Source: CAZMGV01 sp964565925 (GTDB taxonomy: Bacteria; JAGRBM01; JAHCIT01). From it: a DNA stretch of 64,000 bases. Both the position numbers and the translations under genes were made by a program. The notes under the pieces are model-generated. The model was not told where the DNA came from and did not search any database. It worked only from the letters and a program-made list of their open reading frames with translations. Positions 39,794-49,137 of the stretch are shown in pieces. The stretch covers positions 496,001-560,000 of the forward strand of contig CAZMGV010000001.1 in assembly GCA_964565925.1 (NCBI GenBank), read 5' to 3'. Each line of letters opens with the position of its first letter. Positions within the stretch are counted from its first letter, which is position 1.

Positions 39794-40932
39794 TGCGCAT
39801 TCTCGCGGCGCTGGGCCTCGTGGCGACGGTAGTCATTACCGGCGTCCAGATGTGGTCCGCCTCAAGGCTGCCGCTGCCGTCCTATGACGGCCGGGTGATC
39901 TGGGAGTTCAAGTCGAAGATCCTGTTCGAACGCGGCACGCACGCGGTGGAGCTGAAAGACCCCGACCTGCTGATCCCCCACGCCGACTATCCGGCACTGG
40001 TGCCGCTCACGGCGGTGGAACTGGCCTCCCAGTTCGGCGGCTGGTCGCCGGCTTTTCTGGCGGGGCTCGGAATCAGCGCCTTCGCGATCTGCGGTTTCCT
40101 GCTGTGGCGCCAGACCGGGGATTCCGGCGCCGCGAAACTGGCCGTGCTGGCGTGGGCGTTCCTGCCATCCCACCATCTCATTTACGAAAGCTGCATCCGC
40201 AGCGGAACCGCCGACCTGGTCGTTGGCATGTTCATCCTGGCGAGCGCCAGCTGCGCCGTGGTTTCGGTAGAGTCGCGCAATCCGCTCACCATTGCCGTCG
40301 GAGCGGCATTCATCGGCCTCGCGACAGCGGCCAAGTTCGACGGCCTCATGTGGGCGATCGCGTTCATCCCGGTCGGTTTTGCGCTGGGCGCAGGCGACCG
40401 GGAGTGGCTCTCCCGGGGACTGCAGATCATGGCGGCGTGCGGGATCGTGGTCGTCGCGGTGGCCGCTCCGTGGCTGCGCATGACGCTCAACTGGAACTCC
40501 GGACAGACGGAGCCGTATTTCTACCGGTTCGTGACGGGCGCAGGCTTTTTCGACTTCGCCCGGTGGTTCTATCACGCGTGGCAGGTGCTGGTGGAACTGT
40601 TCTTCCGCCCCGACCGGTCGTCGCTCGTGGTCTGGATCGCCGCGCTGTCGGGCGGGTACGCCTGGCGCCGCGGCGTGCTGGATCCGCTGGCCCGCGCGTT
40701 CCTCGCGTCGGGGGCGGTGTTCGTCCTCTGCGTGCTGGGCGCCTACCAGGTGTCGCCGTGGCCCACCGGCGAACAGGTCACGACCAGCTTCTACCGCCTG
40801 CTGATCCAGGCCGCGCCGCTGCTCACGCTCGCATCGGTGCTCTGCATCCGCGCGCTGGAAGGCGCGCCGGAGACGGCGGTGGGAAATGGACCGAAGATCG
40901 AACCGTCCGGTAGCGGGCCCGTCTCCGCCTAG
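39781..40932 (+). CDS. GT39/PMT-like polytopic membrane protein
   Basis: A 383-residue protein with about nine hydrophobic helices. An early loop contains WEFKSKILFERG and HADYPALVPL, which resembles the acidic first-loop and YP-type motifs of dolichyl/undecaprenyl-phosphate glycosyltransferases (GT39, ArnT-like). It is shorter than typical members and lacks a clear C-terminal domain. It may transfer sugar from a lipid carrier at the outer face of the inner membrane. Translation is coupled to the small membrane protein by a 13-nt overlap. Confidence 0.7.
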   Translation: MQRLMRILAALGLVATVVITGVQMWSASRLPLPSYDGRVIWEFKSKILFERGTHAVELKDPDLLIPHADYPALVPLTAVELASQFGGWSPAFLAGLGISAFAICGFLLWRQTGDSGAAKLAVLAWAFLPSHHLIYESCIRSGTADLVVGMFILASASCAVVSVESRNPLTIAVGAAFIGLATAAKFDGLMWAIAFIPVGFALGAGDREWLSRGLQIMAACGIVVVAVAAPWLRMTLNWNSGQTEPYFYRFVTGAGFFDFARWFYHAWQVLVELFFRPDRSSLVVWIAALSGGYAWRRGVLDPLARAFLASGAVFVLCVLGAYQVSPWPTGEQVTTSFYRLLIQAAPLLTLASVLCIRALEGAPETAVGNGPKIEPSGSGPVSA

Positions 40933-40939
40933 CGTTCGT

Positions 40940-41512
40940 CTAGTTCCCGTTCAGCCAGATGAACCGGATCTCCGGGTCATTCCGGGTCGGGGCTTCGGGG
41001 CCGATATCCCGGACCTGAATGGCGAGGCCGTCCAGAAGCAGGGCGGCGGTCTTCACGTCGAACTTCAGGAGATAACGGCCGCAGTAGACGCTGCTTTCGC
41101 CGCCTTCGGATGAGCCGTTGCCTTCGGCCAGCGTCTCCACGGTGCCCGGGTAGCCGGTCCCGTCGGAGGTGACGAGCGAGAACACCAGCTCCTTGACCGG
41201 CTTGCACGCGCGGCCGTCCACGAACTCCGCCGCCTGGAACGCCGCCACGCCGGGGCCGGTCCATTCGACATCGAACCAGACGTCACGCCTGAGCGGACAC
41301 TCGATTGCCCCCACCGCGTCGCAGGCACGGGTGTCGGCGGCCGTGTCCCGGGCCGGGTAGCCGCCCGTGCGGGTGCTCGGCCTGCCCGGATAGATCGACT
41401 CGTCAAAACAGATGTGGCTGCTGCAGAGGGCGGCCGACCGGCTGTTGAGACAGGCGGGCAGGACGAAAAGAAGGAGAGTGATCAGCAGAACTACTGGCGG
41501 CCGTTTATGCAT
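40940..41512 (-). CDS. Putative lipoprotein, hypothetical
   Basis: A 190-residue protein with a hydrophobic leader and lipobox LPAC (Cys21). The mature part has eight further Cys residues and beta-rich segments, ending EIRFIWLNGN. No family is recognised. Its ATG overlaps the stop of the NUDIX fusion gene by 1 nt (TGATG), so the two are translationally coupled. It converges on the GT39-like gene. Confidence 0.78.
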   Translation of the reverse strand: MHKRPPVVLLITLLLFVLPACLNSRSAALCSSHICFDESIYPGRPSTRTGGYPARDTAADTRACDAVGAIECPLRRDVWFDVEWTGPGVAAFQAAEFVDGRACKPVKELVFSLVTSDGTGYPGTVETLAEGNGSSEGGESSVYCGRYLLKFDVKTAALLLDGLAIQVRDIGPEAPTRNDPEIRFIWLNGN

Positions 41513-42561
41513 CAGTAACGAATATCAAAACCGGCGCGCTTCATGCAATCGTTTTCTGGTTTTCCGTCCGGTCCGGCGCAGGCATCCCGGGCCGACGCAA
41601 AGACGCAGAGCGCGTGGACAAAGCCCCGGTCCCCGCTCCGGGTGCGGACTTCCAGCCAGTCGGTGGCGCTCGGATGATTGCGGACCACCTGGAACGGGGT
41701 GCCCCGCTGAACCGCGACGCCGGGGTGTTCCGCGCCTGCCTCGGTTCGCAGGCCGCCGTACCGGCCCATTCGGCCGGCGGCGCCATCGGCCGCCGATCCC
41801 GCCGCGCACTCGGTCACCAGCCCGTCCCGGTCGCCCGCGTAATAGACGTCGCTGCCGGCGAGCGACGCCGCCACCCTGGGCAGGTAAACGTGCTGGTACC
41901 CGAAATACCCGAGGGTCAGCGACGCGAGCAGAATCGGGATGATGGTCAGCCTGGCCCAGATCGTGTCGGAACCCCCCGCCCCGGAGGCGGGCTGCTTCTT
42001 CAGCCACACCGTCATCGCGTACCGGGCCTTCTCGAGCCCCAGCCGCAGGTTCGGGTCCAGGTCGAGTGCGAACGCCTCGTCCCAGGCGAACCAGCGCACG
42101 CGGTCCGTCTCGCCGTCACCGGCGGCCGGTTTCTCGTCGAAATCGCCGAGCAGCAGGAATCTCAGGTCATGGTGCGCGTGGGCGGGCTCGGCGCCGCGCG
42201 CGGGAATGTCGTGCACGTCGACGTCGAACGGCTGCGCCAGCTCCCGGGCGACGACCAGCGCCTTGAGACCGGTCTCTTCGCGGGCCTCGCGAAGTGCGCC
42301 CGCCTCGGGCGAGTCGTCGCCCGGCTCCAGATGCCCGCCCGGCTGGACCCAGATCCCCAGCTTCGGATGATGCAGCAAAACAGTGCCCCGGTTACGGCGG
42401 TCCACGACGAACGCGCTGGAGGTGATGTGCCCCGGCTCGAACGTGTCGCGCGCAAAAGGCCGCTCCGCCGAACGGAGCAGTGTCCTGATCCGTTCAAGCG
42501 AGGCGGCCTCGGCGGGGTGCGCGGGCCGGAACCTTTCCAGCTGGTCGAGAAGCGGCGTCAC
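41512..42561 (-). CDS. NUDIX hydrolase fused to a transmembrane helix and SH3-like domain
   Basis: A 349-residue protein. Residues 45-185 are a NUDIX domain with Nudix box core REAREETGL at 91-99; the preceding GGHLEPGDD part has one extra residue and Asp in place of the first Glu of the consensus. A transmembrane helix follows (about 203-221), then an external domain (230-349) with SH3b-like features (TPFQVVRNHPSATDWLEVRTRSGDRGFVHALC) and three Cys residues. A cytosolic nucleotide-diphosphate hydrolase tethered to an envelope domain is unusual. The start overlaps the aldehyde dehydrogenase stop by 4 nt (ATGA). Confidence 0.82.
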   Translation of the reverse strand: MTPLLDQLERFRPAHPAEAASLERIRTLLRSAERPFARDTFEPGHITSSAFVVDRRNRGTVLLHHPKLGIWVQPGGHLEPGDDSPEAGALREAREETGLKALVVARELAQPFDVDVHDIPARGAEPAHAHHDLRFLLLGDFDEKPAAGDGETDRVRWFAWDEAFALDLDPNLRLGLEKARYAMTVWLKKQPASGAGGSDTIWARLTIIPILLASLTLGYFGYQHVYLPRVAASLAGSDVYYAGDRDGLVTECAAGSAADGAAGRMGRYGGLRTEAGAEHPGVAVQRGTPFQVVRNHPSATDWLEVRTRSGDRGFVHALCVFASARDACAGPDGKPENDCMKRAGFDIRY

Positions 42562-44081
42562 ACGCCGAACATCTCGCGGAACGCCTTCACGCGGTCGCCC
42601 AGCGACGAGGCGTACATGAGCTTCGTCGCCTTGGAGATCGCGTTATAGGTCGGCTTCGAATACGGGTACGAGATCGGCAGCCGGTCGGGCATCGGCATGC
42701 GGTCGTAGTTCACATGATATTTCTCGCACAGGTGGCGCAGGCCGTCGTCGCCGTGAACGCGCCCGATGCCGGACTCCTTGACGCCGCCCCAAGGGGTCTC
42801 GGGTGCCGCATGCGTCGGCAGCCAGTCGTTCACCTGCACGGTGCCGGCGTCCAGCCGCTCGGCGATCTTGCGGCCCTTTTCGCGGTCGCGGGTGAAGACG
42901 TAGGCGTCGAGGCCGAACTTCGAATTGTTCGACCGCTGGATCGCCTCTTCCACGTTCGCCACGCGCATGATCGGGATCAGCGGGCCGAACGACTCTTCGG
43001 CGATCACGTCCATCTCGTCGGTGCAGTCGGTGATGACCGTCGGCGGGTAGAAGAGCCCCGGTCCGTCCAGGCGCTTGCCGCCCGTGAGGATCTTGGCCCC
43101 CTGCTCGCGCGCCCGGTCCACCTGGCGCTCGATCACTTCCACCTGGCCCTCGTCGGTCATGGCGCCCATATCGACGTCGTCCAGCGGATTGCCCTGGCGC
43201 AGCTTCTTCACGCGCTCGACGACTTTCTCGACGAGCTGGTCGTAGGTGCGGCCCACGGCGTAGACGCGTTCAATGGACGCGCATACCTGGCCCGAGTTGG
43301 CGAGCGCCCCGAAGACGATCGAGTTGGCCGCCTGGTTCAGGTTGGCATCCTCGCAGACAATGGCCGGGTCCTTGCCGCCCAGCTCCATGGTCGTCTCGAG
43401 CAGGTATTTGCCCGCTTCGGCGGCGATCATCTTGCCCGTGTCGGTGGAGCCGGTGAACGACACGAAGTCGACGCCCATGCCGACCATCTCCATGGCCGTG
43501 CGGCCGGGCGCCGTGACGATCTGATAAATGTCCGGCGGAAGCCCCGCTTCGTCCATCAGCTTGCGCGTGTGCAGCGCGATGAGCGGCGTCAAGGACGCCG
43601 GCTTGTGGACGACGGCGTTGCCCGCCATGAGCGCCATGATCACTTCGCCCGTCGGAATCGTGAACGGGAAGTTCCACGGGCTGATGAGCAGGATAACGCC
43701 GCGCGGCTTGTAGTGAACATAGGACGCCCGGTGCACGAACAGGTGCAGCGGGATCTTCTTGGGCGAGAGTATTTTCTCGGAGTTCTTGGCGAAATAGGTC
43801 GCGAGATCGGCGATCGGCATGATCTCCATCATCACCGCTTCCTGAAGCGTCTTGCCGTTTTCCTGCGCGATCAGTTTCGCGGTCTCGTCCAGATGGTCCA
43901 GCAGCGCGTCGCGGAACCGCAGGATGATCTTCCCCCGGTCGGCGCACGATTTCGCCGCCCATGACTTCTGCGCGGCGCGCGCGGATCTTACCGCCTCGCG
44001 GCACTCCTCCGTCGTCCGTGCGGGCACTTCGCCCAGCTTGTTACCGGTCGCCTTCTCGAACACCTCGATCATCTTCGCCAT
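42558..44081 (-). CDS. Aldehyde dehydrogenase (NAD(P)-dependent)
   Basis: A 507-residue ALDH-superfamily enzyme with N137 in SPWNFP, general base E233 in MELGGKDP and catalytic Cys267 in NSGQVCAS. It is close to succinate-semialdehyde or medium-chain aldehyde dehydrogenases, but the sequence does not fix the substrate. GGAAGG lies upstream of ATG. First gene of a coupled operon with the NUDIX-TM protein and the lipoprotein. Confidence 0.94.
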   Translation of the reverse strand: MAKMIEVFEKATGNKLGEVPARTTEECREAVRSARAAQKSWAAKSCADRGKIILRFRDALLDHLDETAKLIAQENGKTLQEAVMMEIMPIADLATYFAKNSEKILSPKKIPLHLFVHRASYVHYKPRGVILLISPWNFPFTIPTGEVIMALMAGNAVVHKPASLTPLIALHTRKLMDEAGLPPDIYQIVTAPGRTAMEMVGMGVDFVSFTGSTDTGKMIAAEAGKYLLETTMELGGKDPAIVCEDANLNQAANSIVFGALANSGQVCASIERVYAVGRTYDQLVEKVVERVKKLRQGNPLDDVDMGAMTDEGQVEVIERQVDRAREQGAKILTGGKRLDGPGLFYPPTVITDCTDEMDVIAEESFGPLIPIMRVANVEEAIQRSNNSKFGLDAYVFTRDREKGRKIAERLDAGTVQVNDWLPTHAAPETPWGGVKESGIGRVHGDDGLRHLCEKYHVNYDRMPMPDRLPISYPYSKPTYNAISKATKLMYASSLGDRVKAFREMFGV

Positions 44082-44352
44082 GACAATTTTCCTTCCACCG
44101 TCTTCCGGCCCCGTCTTTTGCAGACAGCACCCCCGCAGGCGCAGGCGCAGGCCGGGCCGGGAAACTTCACCGGCCGCCCTGTGCGGCCGGAAGCCCGGCC
44201 CGTCTTTATTAGCGCGGCCTTCCCGCAGTGGGCAACAGGCCGGGGACCTGCGGCCCGCCCCGGTGTGAACGGGGCTCAGGGACCGCGGGCGCCAACCGGA
44301 ACCGGGGTTTACAGGCAGGCGCCCCTGTTGCTGAAATCCGCCGCTCCGGTCA

Positions 44353-44358
44353 TATAGT
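44353..44358 (+). promoter_or_regulatory. -10-like TATAGT, 6 nt before ATG (leaderless start)
   Basis: TATAGT ends 6 nt before the ATG at 44365 and there is no Shine-Dalgarno site. Transcription from it would begin at or next to the start codon. The roughly 40 bp upstream (TTGCTGAAATCCGCCGCTCC then CGG) is nearly identical upstream of the second paralogue. Confidence 0.55.
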
Positions 44359-44364
44359 TCCGGT

Positions 44365-46701
44365 ATGGAAGAACTCGACTCTGAGAGGACCCGCCGGCCG
44401 GTCCTTCTGGTTTTCGCGCTGACCGGGGCCTCGGGGCTTATCTATCAGGTGATCTGGGCCCGCCAGCTGGGGCTCGTGTTCGGCAACACCACCACTTCCA
44501 TTTCCATCGTTCTCTCGACCTTCATGGCCGGGCTGGCGCTGGGCTCCTGGGCCGCCGGAAAATACCTCGTCCAGTCGGGAAATCCCCTGCGCCGTTACGC
44601 GCTCTTTGAAGGCTGCATCGGCCTGTATGCGATCCTGTTCAGCCCGCTGGTGAAAACGCTCGAATCCCTCTATCCCGCGCTGCTCCCCGATGACGCCAGC
44701 GTGCTGACACTGACTGTCTGCCGGGCGATCGCCGCGTTCGGCGTCCTGATCGTGCCCACGACGCTGATGGGGGCGACCTTGCCCCTCACGACGGAATATC
44801 TCCACCGGCTGAAGAACGAACACAAGGACTGGAACGCCGGCAAACTTTACGCCGCCAACACCTTCGGCGCCGCCGCCGGATCGTTTTTCAGCGGTTTCCT
44901 GCTGATCGAGATGGTCGGCATACAGGCGACCACGCTGCTGGCGGCATCTTTCAACCTGCTGGTCATGCTGATCGGACTCAGGTTATCGAAAGATGTTACC
45001 GCCGAGAGACCGGCCGAAGTCGCCGAGCCCGCCCCTGAGAAACCCGTCTTGCAATCCCCGCCGGCCCACTACCGGTACCTGTGGCTGTTCGCATTGACGG
45101 GCGCACTGGCGCTGGCCGGCGAAGTCGTCTGGAGCCGCGCGCTGGCCCTTCTGCTCGGAAACTCGACCTACGCTTTCAGCGCCATGCTGATCGCCTATCT
45201 GACCGGGATCGCCGCCGGGAGCTGGCTCATGTCGGGCTGGCTGAAACGGTTCACCGATATCCGGATTCTGCTGCCCGCCGCGCTGATCGCGATGACCGTC
45301 TGGTACGCCGCCGCTGTTGAACTGGTCGGGCCTATCCACTCCATGTCTCTGCCCATCCGGGCCCTCACGGCGCCGTCCCCGTCGCTCGGGATATCGATAA
45401 TCCTGTATTTCATGAGCGTGCTGGCGCTCATGCTTCCCGGCGCGCTGCTGAGCGGTGCGCTGTTCCCCGTGATTACCTGCCTGATCGGCGGAGAAGCCGG
45501 TGACCAGGGAAAGCCGATCGCCCGCGCCTACACCTGGAACACCGCGGGCTGCATAGCCGGGGCGCTGATCGGCGGATTCGCCATCGCCCCCAATTTCTTC
45601 CAGTTCCATTCCATTCTGGTTCTGTCGCTCGCCGCGGCAGCCATGGCCATACTGGCGGCCGTCCTGGTCTCCGGAGATTCGCTTCGGCGGAGCCGGATCC
45701 TTGTGCCCACCATCGTGATCGCCGGAGCTGTCGCCTTCTGGACGAACCTGAAATTCGGGCAGGAGGATTTCTGGCTGCGCCGGTTCCACGAGAGCTACCC
45801 GGCATACACCGTTCCCGTTCACCGGACCGGGCTCCAGGGCGTCACCTCCATAATCTACATCGACGGCCAGAAGGACCAGACCGAACGCTCCCTGTTCAAC
45901 GGCATGGGGATGACGGCGAAGGGAATCACCACCAAGGCGATGGCGCATCTGCCGATCATCATGCACGGCGGCGCCGACGATACGCTCGTCATCTGCTTCG
46001 GAATGGGCACGAGCTTCCGCTCCGCGCTTTCCTACGGCGGCCGGGTGGACGTGGTCGAGCTGGTGCCCGAGGTATTCGACGTTTTCCCCCAGTTCTACGA
46101 CGACGCCGACCGGTTCAGCCGGAACCCCAAGGCACGCATGATCGTGAACGACGGCCGGAACTTCCTGCTCCTGACGAAAAAGAAATACGACGTCATCACC
46201 GTCGACCCGCCGCCGCCCATCGATGCGGCCGGCGTGAACAATCTCTACTCGAAAGAGTTCATCGAGCTGATACGCGAGCACCTGAAACCCGGCGGTGTCG
46301 CCGCCCACTGGATCCCGAACATATCCCAGCAGAGCGGCGTCTACGACGTGCAAACCTCGTTCGCCCTGATAGCCACATTCGCGAAGGTGTTCCCGCACGT
46401 CCGGATGTACAACGAGCCCTGGGGGCTCCATCTGCTCGGATCAAACGATCCGATTGCCTTTACTGACAATATGATCGATGCCGCACTTGCCAATCCCCAG
46501 GTGGCCGCGGATCTGAACGAGTTTCCGTGGGATCCGTTCAATCGCAGTATCTTTTTCAGGGAATTCAGTTTCCCCGAGAAAACCCGGAAAGAGGTTCTGG
46601 CGAGCGACCCGGTCACCGATGACCGGCCTTATCTCGAATTCAACCTGCTCCGGAACCTGATGGGCGGCCGGTGGAACATGATGTTCCGCGTAACGCCCTG
46701 A
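44365..46701 (+). CDS. Fused MFS-like/spermidine-synthase-like protein, copy A
   Basis: A 778-residue protein. The N-terminal about 500 residues contain roughly 12 or more transmembrane helices beginning LTGASGLIYQVIWARQLGLV, a signature of fused MFS/spermidine-synthase proteins. The C-terminal soluble domain is a Rossmann aminopropyltransferase-like fold with ICFGMGTSFRSAL near 541, the acidic strand VDVVEL and DPPPPID near 613. Whether it makes polyamine or uses another substrate is unknown; the usual catalytic Asp region reads DPPPPIDAAGVNN. First of three tandem copies. Confidence 0.88.
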   Translation: MEELDSERTRRPVLLVFALTGASGLIYQVIWARQLGLVFGNTTTSISIVLSTFMAGLALGSWAAGKYLVQSGNPLRRYALFEGCIGLYAILFSPLVKTLESLYPALLPDDASVLTLTVCRAIAAFGVLIVPTTLMGATLPLTTEYLHRLKNEHKDWNAGKLYAANTFGAAAGSFFSGFLLIEMVGIQATTLLAASFNLLVMLIGLRLSKDVTAERPAEVAEPAPEKPVLQSPPAHYRYLWLFALTGALALAGEVVWSRALALLLGNSTYAFSAMLIAYLTGIAAGSWLMSGWLKRFTDIRILLPAALIAMTVWYAAAVELVGPIHSMSLPIRALTAPSPSLGISIILYFMSVLALMLPGALLSGALFPVITCLIGGEAGDQGKPIARAYTWNTAGCIAGALIGGFAIAPNFFQFHSILVLSLAAAAMAILAAVLVSGDSLRRSRILVPTIVIAGAVAFWTNLKFGQEDFWLRRFHESYPAYTVPVHRTGLQGVTSIIYIDGQKDQTERSLFNGMGMTAKGITTKAMAHLPIIMHGGADDTLVICFGMGTSFRSALSYGGRVDVVELVPEVFDVFPQFYDDADRFSRNPKARMIVNDGRNFLLLTKKKYDVITVDPPPPIDAAGVNNLYSKEFIELIREHLKPGGVAAHWIPNISQQSGVYDVQTSFALIATFAKVFPHVRMYNEPWGLHLLGSNDPIAFTDNMIDAALANPQVAADLNEFPWDPFNRSIFFREFSFPEKTRKEVLASDPVTDDRPYLEFNLLRNLMGGRWNMMFRVTP

Positions 46702-46740
46702 GCACCCGTCTCCTGTTGCTGAAATCCGCCGCTCCGGCCA

Positions 46741-46746
46741 TATAAC
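46741..46746 (+). promoter_or_regulatory. -10-like TATAAC, 6 nt before ATG (leaderless start)
   Basis: TATAAC lies 6 nt before the ATG at 46753 in the same context as copy A, with TTGCTG at 46716-46721. This suggests each paralogue has its own promoter despite a gap of only 51 nt. Confidence 0.5.
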
Positions 46747-46752
46747 TCTGGT

Positions 46753-49086
46753 ATGAGCGAACTTGTTCCGGCGAAAAGCCGCCGTCCGGTCCTGCTGGTT
46801 TTCGGACTGACCGGGGCCTCGGGGCTTATCTATCAGGTGATCTGGGCCCGCCAGCTCGGACTCGTGTTCGGCAACACCACCACTTCCATTTCCATCGTTC
46901 TCTCGACCTTCATGGCCGGGCTGGCGCTGGGCTCCTGGGCCGCCGGAAAATATCTCGTCCAGTCGGGAAATCCCCTGCGCCGTTATGCGCTTTTCGAAGG
47001 CTGCATCGGCCTCTATGCGATCCTGTTCAGCCCGCTGGTGAAAGCGCTCGAATCCCTCTATCCCGCGCTGCTCCCCGATGACGCCGGGGTTCTGACCCTG
47101 ACCGTGTACCGTTCGGCCGGCGCGTTCGCGCTCCTGATCGTGCCCACGACGCTGATGGGGGCGACCCTGCCGCTCACGACGGAATATCTCCACCGGCTTT
47201 CGCAAACGCACAAGGACTGGAACGCGGGCAGACTCTACGCCGCCAACACCTTCGGCGCCGCCGCCGGATCGTTTTTCAGCGGATACGTACTGATCGAACT
47301 GATCGGTATCGAGGCGACGACCCTGCTCGCCGCCTCGTTCAATCTGCTGGTGATGCTGCTGGGCCTCAGGCTTTCCAAAGGCATCTCCGCGGAACGGCCT
47401 GCCGGGCCGCCGCCGGGAGCCCCGGCAGCGGATACGGCGGAGTCCGCACCCGGGCACTACCGGTATCTCCTGCTGTTCGCCCTGACCGGCGCGCTCGCTC
47501 TGGCCGGTGAAGTCGTCTGGACCCGGGCGCTCTCGCTGCTGATCGGCAACACCACCTACGCCTTCAGCGCCATGCTGATCGTCTATCTGACGGGCATCGC
47601 CGCCGGGAGCTGGCTCATGTCCGGCTGGCTGAACCGGTTCACGGACATCCGGCCGCTGCTGCCCGCCGCACTCATTGTGACCGCACTCTGGTATGGCCTT
47701 GCGGTCGATCTGGTCGGCCCTATCTATTCGCTTTCGAACCTCCTCCGGACGGCCAGAGATCCGTCCGCCGCCCGGCTGGTCGCGACGGTCGCAGCCTACG
47801 TCTTCAGCGTCCTGTTCCTGATGATCCCCGGCGCACTGCTGAGCGGCGGACTGTTCCCCGTCATCACCCGGCTGATCGGCGGAGAAGCGGGAGACCAGGG
47901 AAAGCCGATAGCCCGCGCCTATACCTGGAATACCGTCGGCTGCATCGCCGGTTCGCTGATCGGCGGATTTGTGATCGCCCCGAATTTCTTCCAGTTCCAG
48001 TCCGTCTATCTGCTCTCGTTCGCCGCTGCCGGGCTGGGCGTCGCGGCGGCCTTTTTCACGCTCGAGGGAACCTCGCGCAACCGGACCCTGGGCGTCATGG
48101 CCGTGGCAGCGGTGTTTGCGGCCGGCTGGTCGGGATGGAGCCTGACCAAGGAGGATCGCTGGGTCCGCCGCCTCAGGGAAAAACGCCCCGGGTACGAGAT
48201 CCCCTTTCATCATCCGGATCTGCAGGGTGTCACGACGGTGGTGTACCACCCGCAGTTGCGGGACCAGACATCGCTGGTGATGGTGAACGGCCAAGGGATG
48301 ACCATCAAAACCATCGCCACAAAAGCGATGGCCCACCTGCCGCTGATGCTGCACGGCAGCGCCGACGACACGCTCGTCATCTGCTTCGGCATGGGGACGA
48401 CCTTCCGGTCGGCGCTCACCTACGGCGGCCGAGTGGACGTTGTCGAACTGATGCCGGACGTGTTCCGGGTTTTCGACCAGTTCTACGCGGATGCCGGCGA
48501 AGTGCGCGCCAGCCCGAAGGGCCGGATGATCGTGAACGACGGGCGCAACTTCCTGCTCCTGACCAAAAAGAAATACGACGTCATCACGATCGATCCGCCG
48601 CCCCCCATCGACGCGGCCGGGGTGAACAACCTCTACTCGAAAGAGTTCATCGAACTGATGCGCGACCACCTGAAACCGGGCGGTATCGCCGCGCACTGGA
48701 TCCCGTCGGTACACTTCTCCAACGGCTTATACGACGACCTGACTCAGGATACGCTGATCGCCACCTTTACCGGCGTTTTCCCTTATGTGAAAATCTATAT
48801 GGATAGAGGCGGTCTCCATCTCATGGGCTCTCTCGGGCCGATCGAGATGAAAGAGACGCTCGTCGACGCGGCGCTGGCCAACCCGAAAGTCGCCGCCGAT
48901 CTGAACGAATACAGCTGGGAGCCGTTTGTCAGGGAGCAGTTTTTCCGCGAAATGCCCCTCACGGATCAGGTCCTTCAGCAGTTCGCGAGTCTTTCCCCCG
49001 ACACCGACGATCAGCCATTCCTTGAGTTCAACCTGCTCCGGAACGCCGCGTCCCGCAATTGGCGGGCAATGATGCGGACGCCCTGA
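46753..49086 (+). CDS. Fused MFS-like/spermidine-synthase-like protein, copy B
   Basis: A 777-residue paralogue of copy A with the same membrane-plus-Rossmann layout (ICFGMGTTFRSAL, DPPPPIDAAGVNN). The first 200 bp are almost identical to copies A and C, whereas the middle is clearly diverged. Near the 3' end its DNA is closer to copy C than to A. The tether between the halves is Pro/Ala-rich (about 215-235). Expected location is the inner membrane. Confidence 0.88.
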   Translation: MSELVPAKSRRPVLLVFGLTGASGLIYQVIWARQLGLVFGNTTTSISIVLSTFMAGLALGSWAAGKYLVQSGNPLRRYALFEGCIGLYAILFSPLVKALESLYPALLPDDAGVLTLTVYRSAGAFALLIVPTTLMGATLPLTTEYLHRLSQTHKDWNAGRLYAANTFGAAAGSFFSGYVLIELIGIEATTLLAASFNLLVMLLGLRLSKGISAERPAGPPPGAPAADTAESAPGHYRYLLLFALTGALALAGEVVWTRALSLLIGNTTYAFSAMLIVYLTGIAAGSWLMSGWLNRFTDIRPLLPAALIVTALWYGLAVDLVGPIYSLSNLLRTARDPSAARLVATVAAYVFSVLFLMIPGALLSGGLFPVITRLIGGEAGDQGKPIARAYTWNTVGCIAGSLIGGFVIAPNFFQFQSVYLLSFAAAGLGVAAAFFTLEGTSRNRTLGVMAVAAVFAAGWSGWSLTKEDRWVRRLREKRPGYEIPFHHPDLQGVTTVVYHPQLRDQTSLVMVNGQGMTIKTIATKAMAHLPLMLHGSADDTLVICFGMGTTFRSALTYGGRVDVVELMPDVFRVFDQFYADAGEVRASPKGRMIVNDGRNFLLLTKKKYDVITIDPPPPIDAAGVNNLYSKEFIELMRDHLKPGGIAAHWIPSVHFSNGLYDDLTQDTLIATFTGVFPYVKIYMDRGGLHLMGSLGPIEMKETLVDAALANPKVAADLNEYSWEPFVREQFFREMPLTDQVLQQFASLSPDTDDQPFLEFNLLRNAASRNWRAMMRTP

Positions 49087-49125
49087 CACGGCCGGTCCGG
49101 TTTGTCCCGGACGTCACTCCGGCCA

Positions 49126-49131
49126 TATAGT
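49126..49131 (+). promoter_or_regulatory. -10-like TATAGT, 6 nt before ATG (leaderless start)
   Basis: TATAGT followed by CCCGGT and then the ATG at 49138 repeats the arrangement of copies A and B. Only about the last 20 bp of upstream sequence are shared here. Confidence 0.5.
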
Positions 49132-49137
49132 CCCGGT

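Noticed and set aside
44170..44190. 8-bp hairpin CCGGCCGC/GCGGCCGG upstream of copy A
   Set aside because: No adjacent T-tract on either strand and located in a divergent promoter region of very high GC, where such stems are expected by chance.
46441..48714. 757-codon minus-strand ORF opposite the spermidine-synthase-like genes
   Set aside because: It is antisense to clear membrane and Rossmann domains, is rich in Arg, Gly, His and Gln, and similar shadows appear opposite copies A and C.
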